Shown: one piece after another, positions 13,514 to 24,199 of the stretch
How positions within the stretch are numbered: the first letter of the stretch is position 1
Layout: each line of letters begins with the position of its first letter
From: [Phialemoniopsis] sp. UDSM-2020
Taxonomy: Eukaryota; Ascomycota; Sordariomycetes; Thyridiales; Thyridiaceae
DNA length: 64,000 bases
Assembly (NCBI GenBank): GCA_018873225.1
Contig: JAEILZ010000004.1
Span: 1,984,001 to 2,048,000, forward strand
Direction of reading: 5' to 3'
Position numbers and translations under genes: made by a program
Notes under the pieces: model-generated
What the model was told of the DNA's origin: nothing
Database searches by the model: none
The model's input: only the letters and a program-made list of their open reading frames with translations

Positions 13514-16500
13514 ATGTCGCAGACCACAACATCAGCAACAATGACGATAAGGCGCAGCCGTGCTAGCGAGCGCGCTCGCCATGTCGAGGCCTGGTCCGAG
13601 TTCCTTAACCGCTGCTTGTGGAAGCGTCTCGACCACGACAAGTTCGAGCTGTACACGCCCATCCAGTTCAAGAAGCATCCGCTGCCACCTGCAGCCATCG
13701 CCGACCTCTTCCTACGGCCGCGGCCCAACAATCGCGACTTCATAGACCCCAGCATCCCCTGGTACCTCAACACCTTGCTGCAGCTGCGCTACGTCGACAC
13801 ACCTTCGGTCCTGCGCGCACTATACAAATACTCGACGTCGCACACGCAGTCCGGTGCGCTACATCAAGAGCAGCAGGGAGACCAGGATGGTGATGATAAG
13901 CCGCAGCAGGAGCAGAAGCCAGAGGGACACGGCGACAGCGACGGCGGGAACAAGGATCGCCGGTGGCGCAGCTCCTACGGGCATGAGGAGACGATATTTT
14001 ACCGCCTGGCCAAAGCCGTTGCGCAGGAGAATGCGATTCGGTCGACCGCCGACGCCATCGAGGTATCCAAGCTGATGGCGCGATGGATGACACTCTTCAC
14101 TGCTGCCGCTGGCGCCTTCGCCTCCGCTGCCGGCGTCGATGTCATGGGCCAGCTGCAAATATCGCAGTCGCAAACAGAGATGGAGAGCGCCCGGGCGGCA
14201 TTTGTCATGTTGCTACTCGGCGTGTGCGAGAACCAGGTCGTCTTGGGTGCGCTGCGGAAGCCGCTTGCAAAAGGTGGGTAGTCTTGTTTTGCTGGGAGAC
14301 TGGGAGTTTGCTGACACGGATCAAATAGATGCGCGAAAAGCACTATCAGAAAGTCTGGGCAGCTTTGTCCCGTCCATTCAATTGAGCTCCTCTCAGATTG
14401 CCTCTCGACTCGAGTTGTTCCGGACAGAAACCCTGGCTGGATTTGAGCCCGTTGACAAGAAGAAGGAGGCCGAAAACAAGGAGATTGACGACCTGTTAGA
14501 TTCGACGATGGGACTCGAACATTTCGTCATACCAGACATGCCCATTGCGAACACGCGACCTGGACTGTATATCTACTTTAACGCTGCTGTAAGTCTAAAG
14601 CGAGTTTCCAGGGGGAAAGAGAGTATGTGCTGATAAGCCACAGCTTGTTGGTCGTCCCTTGGTTGATGATATCGCACTGGTGAACTATTTACACAATCGT
14701 TATGAGGTATGTTGCCCAAAAGTTGCCCAATGGATGAGTACTCATCATAGTCACAGAATGACAGCCAAAGCCTCGCCATTGACCTCATCCTGGCCTCATT
14801 CGATATTCTCGCCAACGCCGTCTTCCGTAATGAGGGCCAAAAGTCGGCACATTTGCTTCGGTCATATCTCATCAACAAGCTGCCACTGCTGCTTGCTTCC
14901 TTGGCTGCTTCGCCGCTTCATCCATTCAATCCAGAATACTGTATTTCGCAGGCCCTTAGTCGGATAGATACCAACGCCTTCCCAACATTATCGGCCATGT
15001 TTGACGATACGCGAAACAATAGCAACACGTTTACTGACAGCGTTCGCCAAGACTTTTGCTGGGCATGCTGTCTGCATGGCTTGGTACCGGAGTCAAGCAT
15101 AGAGACGCTGCTTGGCGAGATGACGTACCAGACCCTTCCACAAGGCGGCCGGTATCTCAAAGAAAACTTGGTCCAGCAGTGTATGGCAGACCCGGAGAAA
15201 ATTCAGTCTCTCATTGGCGAGCTCGACAACATGGATGGGAATGTCGGGGCCGTCTGCCAAGCGCTCGCCGAGGTCATCGGTCAACTATGCCGCAACAAGG
15301 AGACCATGTCTCTCAAGATGTTCTGCAGCCAACTGGCACGTAAGCCTTTGGCGCTGGATGTGATGCTGCTTTTCGAGAAGCCGGCTACCATCTTGCAGCC
15401 CGTCTGCGAGCTGCTGGACAGCTGGCGATACGACGAAGAACAGGGCGAGTATCAGCCTGTATATGAGGAATTTGGTGCTGTGCTTCTGCTACTCCTCGCG
15501 TTCGTATACCGCTACAACCTATCCCTCGCGGACCTGGGAATGCGCGCGTCGGGCGACTCATTTGTGGCCAAATTCCTGGGGAAAGGCCATACACATCGGT
15601 CACTTGAAGAGTTGACCCCCGAGGACACGGAACACTTGGGTGGTTGGATACGTGGACTGTTTGATAGCGAGGCCGGCGGTCTGGGCGACGAGCTCATGTC
15701 CTCGTGCCCGCCACAAGAGTTCTACATGCTGATCCCCACGCTCTTCCAGCAGATCGTGACGGCGTTCAGAAGCGGGTACCTGACCGAGGAGAGTCTCAGG
15801 GGCGGTGTCGAGTGTAAGTTCTGTCTCAACATGACTGGCGAAGTTCTATGGCTGACATTTATGTTCCAGACTTGGTAGATACTTTCTTGCTACCGTCACT
15901 GGTGACGGCTATCATGTATCTTGCAGACGCACTTTGGATTGACAAGTCGGAGGAGCAAAAAGCTATTGTCAAGGTGCTCCAGATGATCTTACAGCCAAAC
16001 TCGATTTCCAACGAGGCTTCAACCATGTTTTCGGCAGTACTGAACATGGTGTCCAAGCCCCTGGAACACTCTCTTCGCGCATATCAGCGCCAGGACCCCA
16101 AGAGCCAAGAAGTCCAGCCGCTTCTACAGGCTATCAAGGACAACATTCCTCTCTCGCGGCGTACCGGGGCCGCCGACAATAATGAGCTCGAGACATGGAC
16201 GAACACACAGCCTGACGGGCTGGCGACGGCGGTCAAACACACGATACAGGGTCTGGTGCAGTGGAGTATTCACTCTGGGGTCAATACCATGCCCACGTCG
16301 TACACGCATCGGCAAATCCTCGCGGCACTCCGACTCCTCGGCGCCAAGCGCGTCCTCCAGATTGTGCTCGAGGACCTGCGCGAGCAGACGGAGGCGGGGA
16401 CCGGCAGCCAGGCTTTCGACGTGGCGTGCGCGCTGGTCTGCGCGCCCGACGCCAACAACACATCATCTCCCTCTGATGACAACGGTCACAACAGCCACCT

Positions 16501-16975
16501 CAACGGCATGATGGACGCTGCAGCCAGGGGCGGTGCCCTCACGCCTGCGGACAGGCGGGTGTCACTGCGGGAGGCGTTGAAGACCAAGGCGGAGGAGTGG
16601 AAGAAGATCCAGAAGCGCGATGCGCTGATGGCGGAGACGGTAGTGCGGCTCTACCGGAAGGTGGAGGCGCAGATGGTCAACAGCGTGGCCGGAGTCCAGG
16701 GCGCCGCGGCGGCGGACGCAGCGGTGGAGCAGCTGATGCAGCAGGCGCCGCCGGAGCTGACGCTCGAGGGAGCTGGAGACCTAGATGTCGGGACGGCGCT
16801 GGACGATGCCATGGCCGCTGCTGCCGCGGGCGATGCCGGGGCCATGTCGCTGGATGCTGTAGACCTATCTGGTCTCGGAGACACGGGCTCGGCCGGCGGA
16901 GGTCTGGATCTTGGGGACTCAGATATGTTTAGTGGGCTGGGTCCCCTGGAAGGTTGGGACATGGATATGGCGTAG
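13514..16975 (+). CDS. nut1: Mediator complex subunit 5 (Med5/Nut1)
   Basis: Five exons: 13514-14273, 14329-14588, 14644-14706, 14757-15813 and 15870-16975. The four introns are 50-56 bases, with donors GTGGGT, GTAAGT, GTATGT and GTAAGT and phases that rejoin exactly. The product is 1081 residues, the usual size of fungal Med5. Med5 is a tail-module subunit of Mediator, which links DNA-bound activators to RNA polymerase II in the nucleus; it corresponds to metazoan Med24. I recognise the N-terminal block (RHVEAWSEFLNRCLWKRL) and the long helical body with FCWACCLHGLVPESSIETLL and GAVLLLLLAFVYRYNL. A Gln/Asp/Lys-rich low-complexity insert lies near residues 117-152, and the C-terminus is Asp/Gly/Ala-rich. 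The first in-frame ATG is used; an ATG nine codons later is possible. It has no membrane segments, as expected for a soluble nuclear helical-repeat protein. Confidence 0.9.
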
Positions 16976-17541
16976 CGTCGCCCTGGGAGCGGTGCATGTT
17001 AGGTGAAGAGACCAAGTCCCCGGATTTGTTCAGAGATGCACCAGCGATTGGCATGGACCAAGTTCTCAAGAAAGTCTCAAGCAGTACGACACCAATGGAC
17101 ATACTTGTTCGATGTATAGGGCTACCGGTATTGTGAGGCTGCTCCCTACAGAGAGGAATGTCCTCGACTCAATTGTGCAGGACAAGGGAGCAGCAGAAGC
17201 TAAAGTGGTTGATCATGAGAATGATGAACTTAGGCTCTGAATGAGAGCGAAGATAGGCATTCGTGGAAAGAGTGTTCGAATACCCTGTATTGTTATCAAT
17301 GTATACCTTATACACTAGGATTGGTTTAAGAAAACAAGCAGCGAGTCTTTCTCATGAATCCGCCCGGTCTTCTCATCATCACAACAATTTGTGTCAAGGC
17401 TTGGTTGCTCTTGTTGCCATATTAGCCTTCTGGCAAAGAGCACCATTACATCGCTTTGGTCCTCGACCTTTGTCACCAATATCATCAAGGCATTGACGAA
17501 TCAGAGCACCGGAAGCTCACCCTGGTTCTGGCCAGCTCGAT

Positions 17542-17559
17542 ACCCCGAAATTTCGGGGT
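17542..17559. promoter_or_regulatory. Perfect 18-base palindrome, candidate regulatory site
   Basis: ACCCCGAAATTTCGGGGT is identical to its reverse complement and lies 364-381 bases upstream of the TRAP alpha start codon. It contains CCG-N6-CGG, an everted-repeat arrangement like those bound by Zn2Cys6 fungal regulators, and GAA-N2-TTC, a two-unit heat-shock-factor half-site pair. Which of these, if either, matters cannot be told from sequence. Confidence 0.45.
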
Positions 17560-17845
17560 GGTGCAGGGCCGAAAGGCGCTAGAAGCCCCGAGATCCCAGA
17601 GCTAGACCCTGGTCTCTATCACTAATTCGTGGTTGGTCGTGTGTGTGCTGTGCTGAATGTGTGGTGGTGGCGGTGGTGAGAGTGGAGTTTTGACTGGAGG
17701 CGCCCAGGGCGGGAGGAGGCCAGATTGCACACAACATTTTTCCGCGCGACCTTTCTTTGGGGTTTGGTTACCTGTGCACCAGACTCCAGCCATTTCAGCC
17801 TCTTAACGCATTCAAACCCCCAATCCCCCATCATCACGAACCCTG

Positions 17846-17886
17846 TTTGCTCCCTCCCCCTTTCTCCCTCTCTTTTTCTCCTTCAG
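17846..17886 (+). promoter_or_regulatory. Pyrimidine-rich leader/core promoter tract
   Basis: A nearly pure C/T run of about 40 bases ends about 35 bases before the ATG at 17923. Such tracts are common at transcription starts of highly expressed filamentous fungal genes. No TATA box is evident nearby. Confidence 0.4.
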
Positions 17887-17922
17887 CTCCCACTGCATTG
17901 CCTCGCTCTCGGCTTGTTCAAA

Positions 17923-18993
17923 ATGGTTTCCTTCAAGTGCTCTGCCCTGGCTCTTCTTGCCATGCAGCTCGTCGGCGTCTTCGCCCAAGCTGATGTCAGT
18001 AAACCCCCCCTGTGTGCGCCTTTGCGCACATGTCCCCCCTTTGATCGCTACCTTTCCTATTCCATCTGCCCAAAGCGCGCAGTGTCATTAGAGACGTGTC
18101 AATTCATTACGATGTGTAGCTTTGTGATATTCTATGCGCATTAGTTTAGATGACCAGCTCTGCTAACACTTCTGTTGCGCAATCCACAGGCCCAAGATGC
18201 ACCCACCTCTCCCAAGGACCAGCCTCAGCTCAAGGCCGAGCTGAGCACGAGCTTCCCGGACTCTGACATCTTTGGCGTCAAGCTGGTCAACGGTCGCCCT
18301 ACCAAGGCGGTCATCGAGATCACCAACAACGAGGCTGACACGATCCGCGTCATGTTCGTCGGCGGCCAGCTGTCCACGACCACGCCCCTGCCCGCTGATG
18401 CCGACCCATCGGCTGGTGTGATCCGCAACCTGTCGACTGTCACCTACGACGCCTTCGTCGAGGCTGGCGAGAAGCAGACCCTGCCCTACTCGTTTGTGCT
18501 TGACATGCAGCCCCAGGATGTTCAGCTGAACCTGTTCGCCTTCATCTCCAACACTGCCGGCCAGATGTTCCAGATCCAGGCCCACGGCGACACTGCCAGC
18601 ATTGTTGAGGCCCCCACCAGCATCTTCGACCCCCAGATGTAAGAAAGACCCCTGAGCTCTTCCTAACTTTCTCTTGAGCTGGACTAATATGGTGGTTTGT
18701 ATAGTATCTTCCTCTACCTCGTCCTGACCGGCGTCTTTGGCGGCACTGTCTACTTTGTCTACAAGACCTGGATCCAGACCCTGTTCCCCCAGGCCAAGCG
18801 CGCCAAGTCCACCAAGAAGGGCAAGCGCGCCGAGGTCGTGGAGCCGGTTTCGCCTGCCGAGACCACGGGCGTTGCCACGGGCGCCGATACCGAGTTCGAT
18901 GCCAGCTGGATTCCGGCTCACCACATCAACCGCCCCGTCGCCAAGCGCGTCAAGAGCGGCGCCAGCAGCAAGAGCAAGACCCGCGCCGATTAA
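17923..18993 (+). CDS. irc22: Translocon-associated protein alpha homologue (Irc22-like)
   Basis: Three exons, 17923-17994, 18190-18638 and 18705-18993, encode 269 residues. Intron 1 (195 bases) has donor GTCAGT and acceptor CACAG in phase 0; intron 2 (66 bases) has donor GTAAGA. Residues 1 to about 23 are a hydrophobic signal peptide ending VFAQA. A lumenal beta-rich domain follows (about 25-173, with a glycosylation sequon at N104 in NLS), then one membrane segment (about 174-194, [19 protein letters not shown]), then a Lys/Arg/Ser-rich cytosolic tail. This is the topology and length of TRAP alpha/SSR1, which sits at the ER Sec61 translocon and aids secretory protein insertion; the yeast relative is Irc22. 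Splitting the first exon just after the signal peptide is typical of secreted proteins. The role in fungi is less well tested than in animals. Confidence 0.88.
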
Positions 18994-20083
18994 GCGGGCC
19001 CCGAAGCATTTGCTTGTTTTGGGATGCTTTGGCGAAGAGGACCTATACGTCTTTAGGTCTACTATTAGGCTACTGTATAGGCTGGGGAGTCAGGCAGGCA
19101 GGTGGGCAGGAGAAGATATCATTCCCGCAGGGGAGGTGTTTTGCTGCTTATTTGCGATCATGCGTGTCTGTGTGTGTCGATATGACTAGCGATGCCTTTG
19201 GAAATCGAACCTCTCGAGAAGGAGGCCAGCTTCCAAGGTCTTGATTGGGAATGCTGGCCACACATAGAATGGGAGGGAGTTAATCTCGCTGCAGACCGAT
19301 GCTTCAATAGAAAAGCAAGGCTGTGTCGAGTTATGTATTGTACAAGAAAAGCGACGATGATGAAATACACAAGTCCATTTCGTCGACTTGCCATATGGCC
19401 TGCGCCCCCTGCAGCTGGCAGCACAGCGCCAAGATCAGGGTAGTACATTCATTTAATCACTTAAGCTTTCTCCCCAGTTCATCTTAGCTAGCAGTTGTGC
19501 CAGCCAGCCACTCCAGGAAACGCGTGCGACCCAATCTGTCAACTCACCACAAATTGAAACGCGTCTGGAACCGGGTCTACACGCCTCGCCAATTCATTAA
19601 GGCGCAATTGACTTTATCCAGTCACTCACTCACTCACTCACTGCTACTCCCTGTCCCTGTCCCTCACCTCGTGTCAATCATGTCCTCTTTTATTTTTTTT
19701 TTTGATTTTTTCCTTTTGAATTTCCCACTCCCTTTTCATCTTATGTGGAAATAAAGGAAGAACGCACCTATTGAATTGAATGAGTCGGATCAGCCCCGAT
19801 TGACTCTCTCCTCATCACAAACAAAAACACGCTGGATTATCTTCAGAAATTCTCATCCTTCTTCTCTCCTTCCCCTTCGCGACCCAAGCCTACTTCCGCA
19901 TCTGCATCTCAGTCGCGCGACACCAACAGCAGCCCTAGCACCAGCAAGGCTCCCCGAGTAGCAGGACAGAAGGACAACAGCGCGTCGCCCACCTCAGCAC
20001 CAGCTACTACGCGTAGCACTCGCGCTCGCAACACCAGAACGAAGAGTACAGCTCGCACCACCACCAAAACCACCACGAGAAAG
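18994..20083. other. Intergenic, about 1.1 kb; leader of AT-hook gene
   Basis: No independent gene seen. It holds a TCAC tandem repeat (19622-19642), a T-rich run near 19690, and, from 19784 to 20083, a stretch open in the same frame as the AT-hook protein but lacking an ATG (see findings). Confidence 0.6.
19622..19642. repeat. TCAC microsatellite, five copies
   Basis: Five exact copies of TCAC plus one further T, followed by two copies of CCCTGT. It probably lies in the promoter or 5' leader of the AT-hook gene. Confidence 0.85.
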
Positions 20084-20521
20084 ATGGCTCCCCGTCGCTC
20101 TACCGGAGCTGCCAAGGCAGAGGACAAGGCCCTCGATACTAAGCCCGCCAAGGAGGCTGACGCGAAGGTCACCAAGCGCGGCCGCGGTCGCCCTCCCAAG
20201 GACCCGTCCGAGCGCAAGTCCCAGCCGTACGTGCCCACGGGCAAGCCGCGCGGCCGGCCCAAGATGGACCCCTCGCAGCGCAAGGCGCCCAAGCCCAAGC
20301 CCGCCCCGACGGGACGCGGCCGCGGCAGGCCGGCTACCAAGACCGGCGCCGCCGCCAAGGCCAACAACGCGAAAGCCGCTGTGATGAGGGCCGGCAAGAA
20401 GGGCGCAAAGGCGTCCAAGAGTGCCCAGGATGTGAAGGACGAGGAGGATGAGGAGGAGGAAGAGGAGCAGGAGGAAGATGATGTCCAGGACGATGATGAG
20501 GAGGAAGAGGAGGAGGACTAG
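20084..20521 (+). CDS. Small AT-hook DNA-binding protein with acidic tail
   Basis: A single exon encodes 145 residues. Three AT-hook cores RGRP lie at residues 34-37, 56-59 and 80-83, each flanked by basic residues and prolines (KRGRGRPPK, KPRGRPK, GRGRGRPAT). AT-hooks bind the minor groove of A/T-rich DNA. Residues 118-145 are almost entirely Asp and Glu. This layout (basic hooks then acidic tail) matches HMGA-type architectural chromatin proteins, so a nuclear role is likely; no enzyme domain is present. The ATG has a good context (A at -3, G at +4). The reading frame stays open for 100 codons upstream without an ATG, so an N-terminal extension through an unseen exon or non-AUG start cannot be excluded. 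Confidence 0.78.
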   Translation: MAPRRSTGAAKAEDKALDTKPAKEADAKVTKRGRGRPPKDPSERKSQPYVPTGKPRGRPKMDPSQRKAPKPKPAPTGRGRGRPATKTGAAAKANNAKAAVMRAGKKGAKASKSAQDVKDEEDEEEEEEQEEDDVQDDDEEEEEED

Positions 20522-20943
20522 AGGTCAAGTCCACCTCGGGAATGATGGGCGAAACAATGATTTGGCGGGCGACGTGTTCGCTCTAGGTTGAGGCCTATTC
20601 GGGATAGGACAGTTCCCTCGGCGTGATGGCCAAGCTGTATCTTTCAAGGGGACTTCAAGGGATTATAATGCGGCGTTGACGGTTGGCTTTGCTTTTTCAC
20701 TATCATTCTACGAATATCGGTCCAGTACGGTACAATGTCATGGCCGTCGTAAAGATTGCTTTGATCCTGTCTTGAGGCCGGCGGATTTGCCTTGAGAATC
20801 TACCGGGAATCGGCCGTATATGAGCTTCTACCATACAGCAATGTCTATTACTATTATTTCACAGTGTCTCGAAATCGTAACCTTTCGTCAGGTATCATGT
20901 ATTGTACACGTTTTGTCTACATCCCTCACAGTAACTAAACTCC
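20522..20943. other. Convergent 3' intergenic region, about 420 bases
   Basis: It separates the ends of the rightward AT-hook gene and the leftward Hnt3 gene, so it should hold both polyadenylation regions. It becomes A/T-rich near 20830-20940. No gene seen. Confidence 0.65.
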
Positions 20944-21929
20944 TCATTCCCTCTTCCACTCCTCAAACTCGACCTCCAGATGCTCCTTGAGCGCCTTGAA
21001 GCGGTTTCCAAAATTCCTCCCGCAGCGCCAGCACCGAAAATCGGCCTTCAGATAGCCCTCCCGACCGGGATGCCGCCGGACGTCGTCCTCGGCGAGCGGG
21101 AAGTCGGCGACGTCGACGAGGAAGGGCGTGTTGAACGAGTTGTAGTGCTTGCGGTGCTTGAGGCACGGGCTGTGCATGTCGCGCGAGAAGACGTGCACGT
21201 GCAGGTGGCTCATGCTCGGGTGCGCGTGCACGCCGATGCGCACCTCGCTCGCCCAGTCCCGGCCCTCGGGAAGCTCGTCGGCCCCCTCGACGTCGCCCGA
21301 CAGGACGGCCTCGCGCAGGCTGTCGGCGGCGCTGTGCCGGCCTAGCTTCCGCTGGAGCTCGGCGGCGACGAGGGCGACGAGGCGCGGCAGCTCGGCGCGC
21401 ACGGAGGCGAGGAAGGCCGGGTCCGAGGAGAGGGCGTCGAAGGGGTGGAGGAGGGCGTGGCGCGGGGACCGGGGCAGGAGGAGGGCGTGGACGGTGGACT
21501 TGGGGTAGAGGTCGTGGATGGCGACGAAGGCGTCGTTGTGATATATCACGCGCGAGGCGGGGAAGGAGGCCGGGTTGGCGATGTAGGCTCCCAAGCCGTC
21601 GCGGCCGGCGAAAGAGGACGAGGTGGCTGTGTGAGATTTGGGGACTGATGGTGCGGATGCGGGACGGGGTTTAGGGGCCATTAGCTCTGCGACTGTTTGG
21701 ATAGAGTTGTGTTAGTTGTAAAAAGGAGATTTGATGAGTATGTTCGTGGAGAAGAGGTCGAATAGGAGCTCTGGAGTGAGGTGGTGTATGAGATGAGTGA
21801 GTGATCCTTACATGCATTGCGGGGCTTCTGAGATGTCGCAGGTTTGGACCCTGATGCAGCTGGTACGGCAGTACCGCTGATCTCGTCTTTGGTGATGGCG
21901 TCCTCTGGTTCTGATTCTGTACTAGACAT
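20944..21929 (-). CDS. hnt3: Aprataxin-like DNA 5'-adenylate hydrolase (Hnt3)
   Basis: Two exons on the minus strand, 21929-21812 and 21692-20944, with a 119-base phase-1 intron (donor GTAAGG, acceptor CAG), encode 288 residues. The splice restores NAFAELMAPKPRP, a junction expected for this family. The HIT catalytic motif is H202-x-H204-x-H206 (SHLHVHVFS), and the C-terminal zinc finger uses C260, C263, H277 and E281, the C2HE arrangement typical of aprataxin/Hnt3. The enzyme removes AMP from abortive DNA ligation ends in the nucleus. The fungal form lacks the FHA domain of human aprataxin, as here. The start at 21929 (MSSTESEPED) is chosen because homologues begin close to this; an in-frame ATG eight codons upstream (MTTQTQHT) is possible. 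Confidence 0.92.
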
Positions 21930-22355
21930 TGTGTGCTGTGTCTGTGTTGTCATGAAAAAGCTTTGAGTCCAAGTTGTGAAGCTGTTGGAGATTGAAGTCG
22001 TGCCCCGCCCCCACACCCGACCAGCTCAAGCTCCAGCCAATCGCGCCTGTTGCCATTGCCCAGAAAAGGCAGGACAACACCGAAGGGATCCATCGAGTGA
22101 GACTCTGTTGTGTGATCTTCCGGTATGGGGGAGAGCTAACGCAGATTCTCGTACATTTTGATCATACAGACACTCCGCATGGCCATGTCATCTTCGGAGC
22201 ACGACCGGTGGGGTAAGCTCCGTGCCGGACCCGATCCGGCCGGAAGCTCGCCGGCTGAACACGGGCCACCAAACCCCGACTTCACGTTTGCTCATTTGAC
22301 CACAAGATAGCATTCATAAATCCGTCGCAATATATATACAGTTCATCTACTAACC
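21930..22355. other. Intergenic, about 425 bases; Hnt3 promoter
   Basis: It lies between the Hnt3 start and the 3' end of the nitronate monooxygenase gene, both leftward. A GC-rich patch with short inverted CCGGC repeats lies near 22230-22255 and a short ATATATATA run near 22330. No gene seen. Confidence 0.6.
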
Positions 22356-23417
22356 TTACAGTCGACTCCGATCTCCATTCGCACCTAGATAACTCCCGCC
22401 CTTCTTCAGCATTTCTACCGCCTGCCCGACCATCTCTTCCACAATCTTCCCCGCAGGCTGTACCTTGCTAATCGCCCCAGCCACCTGGCCCATAAGATGC
22501 GGAAAGTCAATGTCGTTGCCCTCGTCCATGTCCCAGTCCATCGGCGTGATCCCCTTGTCGCACAGCTCCTTGATCTTGTCCGGCCGCTCGTGCCATTTGC
22601 GGATGTACTCGTTGGTCTTCATCCGCAGGGGCCGGCCCGACAGGACAAGCGTGCGCTCCGTGCCGTCGAATCCGCAGCTCACGACCGCCTCTTTTTGCTC
22701 CTCGCTGCAGTTGGCCTCGGCGCTCGCCACGAACCGCGTGCCCACCCACACGCCCGCCGCGCCCTGCATCAGTCCCGCCGCCAGCCCCCGCCCGTCGGCG
22801 ATCCCGCCGGCCGCGACCACGAGCGCCGTCGACCCCTTGAGCATGGGCGGCTTGTAGCGCGCCGCCACGTCCGCGACGGCGGGGATGAGCACGGTGCCCG
22901 AGATATCGCCGGTGTGCCCGCCGCCCTCGCCGCCCTGCGCGCAGACCATGTCGACGCCGAGGTCGAGCGCCTTGGCCGCGTGCTTGGGGTGGCCCACCAT
23001 GTTCATGACGAGGATGCCAGCGGCGTGCAGCCTGTCGATCACGGCGCGGGGAGGCACGCCGACGGCCGAGACGAAGAGGCGCGCGCCGGACTCGATGGTG
23101 ATGTCGATGAGCTCGTCGAGCTTGCCGCCCGTGTAGTCGTGGTTGGTGGCGCGGGCGCCGCCGCCGACCTGCGGCAGGGCGAGGTCGACGCCGAACGGCA
23201 GGTCCGGCGACGCGAGGTTGTCCTTGAGGTCCTTGACGATGTCGCGCAGCTGGTCGGGCGTGTACATGAAGCCGCCGATGACGCCGAGCCCACCGGCGTT
23301 GGAGACGGCGGCCGCGAGGTGGCCGCCCGACGTGCGGGCCATGCCGGCGAGGATGATGGGGTGCTTTATGCCCAGCAGGGTCGTGAGCGGCGTGGTTATG
23401 GGGCCTTGAGACGCCAT
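22356..23417 (-). CDS. Nitronate monooxygenase (2-nitropropane dioxygenase family), PTS1-like end
   Basis: A single exon encodes 353 residues, the normal family length. It is an FMN-dependent TIM-barrel enzyme oxidising alkyl nitronates such as propionate 3-nitronate to aldehydes or ketones and nitrite. Visible hallmarks are the N-terminal LLGIKHPIILAGMA, the glycine-rich AGGLGVIGG, the CAQGGEGGGHTGD segment with conserved H168, the phosphate-binding VVAAGGIADGRGLAAGL, and the fungal-type ending GRPLRMKTNEYIRKWHE. The last three residues are SRL, a permitted peroxisomal targeting signal type 1. ATG 23417 is the first in frame with the conserved domain. Third positions are strongly G/C, which creates long shadow frames on the opposite strand. 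Confidence 0.93.
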   Translation of the reverse strand: MASQGPITTPLTTLLGIKHPIILAGMARTSGGHLAAAVSNAGGLGVIGGFMYTPDQLRDIVKDLKDNLASPDLPFGVDLALPQVGGGARATNHDYTGGKLDELIDITIESGARLFVSAVGVPPRAVIDRLHAAGILVMNMVGHPKHAAKALDLGVDMVCAQGGEGGGHTGDISGTVLIPAVADVAARYKPPMLKGSTALVVAAGGIADGRGLAAGLMQGAAGVWVGTRFVASAEANCSEEQKEAVVSCGFDGTERTLVLSGRPLRMKTNEYIRKWHERPDKIKELCDKGITPMDWDMDEGNDIDFPHLMGQVAGAISKVQPAGKIVEEMVGQAVEMLKKGGSYLGANGDRSRL

Positions 23418-24199
23418 GTTTGTGGGATGGCAAAGACTGAGAGGTGAGTTCTGCCTTGCCTTGCAAGGCGTGGTCGGTATCTGTTAAAGTGGGAGGTTCT
23501 CTAGCTCAAGCAACTGAATCCTCCTAACAATCTCATGAGACGAGATAGGTACACAAGTAACAAGAGATATATGTAGATTTATAATGCCTGGAGAAAAAAA
23601 TGACAAGCTTGAGTAGACTTGGAACAAAAATGCAATCTTTCACTAGATATGTACAAATTGAATGGCAGTAGTTGACGGTGATCAACAAACCTGGGGTTAA
23701 ACGAGGAGTATCTTGGAGGCCGGCTCTTGTGGGGAGGACAATGCGGGGAGGGAGATGCCGAGGCATCTCGCGAGCCTTGGCCTGAGAAACCCATACCATG
23801 GGTGGTCCGCAATTGCGATTGAGAGCACTGCTATCTCGATACAATTTTCAGCAGAATTTGGGATCCCAGTATCATTTGAGGACAATTTGTGCCTCGTGAC
23901 TCAAATGCCATTCATTGATTTCTAGAAGAGGAGCCAAGTTCTAGCTTGATGCGTCTTGTTGACTTCTTGGCGAAAGTTCTGAAAAACTCGAGAACAGTAT
24001 ATTATATCATACAGCTCATCATAACATAGCTCGCAAAGCTGGATATCATCTAGTCGTGAAATACATATCCCTCCAAGACACTCTCGGTGTCGTCGCTCAT
24101 GGGTTGAAACCCCAAGCCATTGACGTTTCTCATAACAAGAGTGGCAAGCCGCGCCTGCCCATTTGGCGACATCGCACCTTGCGGATGAAACGAGGTCAT
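23418..24199. other. Intergenic, about 780 bases
   Basis: The promoter of the nitronate monooxygenase gene and the 3' flank of the next leftward gene. It is A/T-rich around 23520-23660 and 23990-24060. No gene or recognisable element seen. Confidence 0.6.

Larger units (their letters stand above)
16976..17922. other. Intergenic, about 950 bases; 3' end of Med5 and promoter of TRAP alpha
   Basis: No coding sequence seen. It contains a perfect 18-base palindrome (17542-17559) and, next to the downstream start codon, a long pyrimidine-rich tract; both are listed separately. Confidence 0.7.

Noticed and set aside
13051..13773. 240-codon minus-strand frame
   Set aside because: It runs antisense over Med5 exon 1, has no recognisable domain, and is explained by G/C-rich third positions of the real gene.
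19206..19224. Possible tRNA B-box on the minus strand (AGGTTCGATTTCC)
   Set aside because: It has one base too many against the consensus, no A-box or cloverleaf pairing around it, and lies downstream of the TRAP alpha gene.
22497..23466. Two frames of more than 300 codons overlapping the nitronate monooxygenase gene
   Set aside because: They are shadows with Arg/His/Ala-rich low-complexity translations caused by the strong G/C bias of the true gene.
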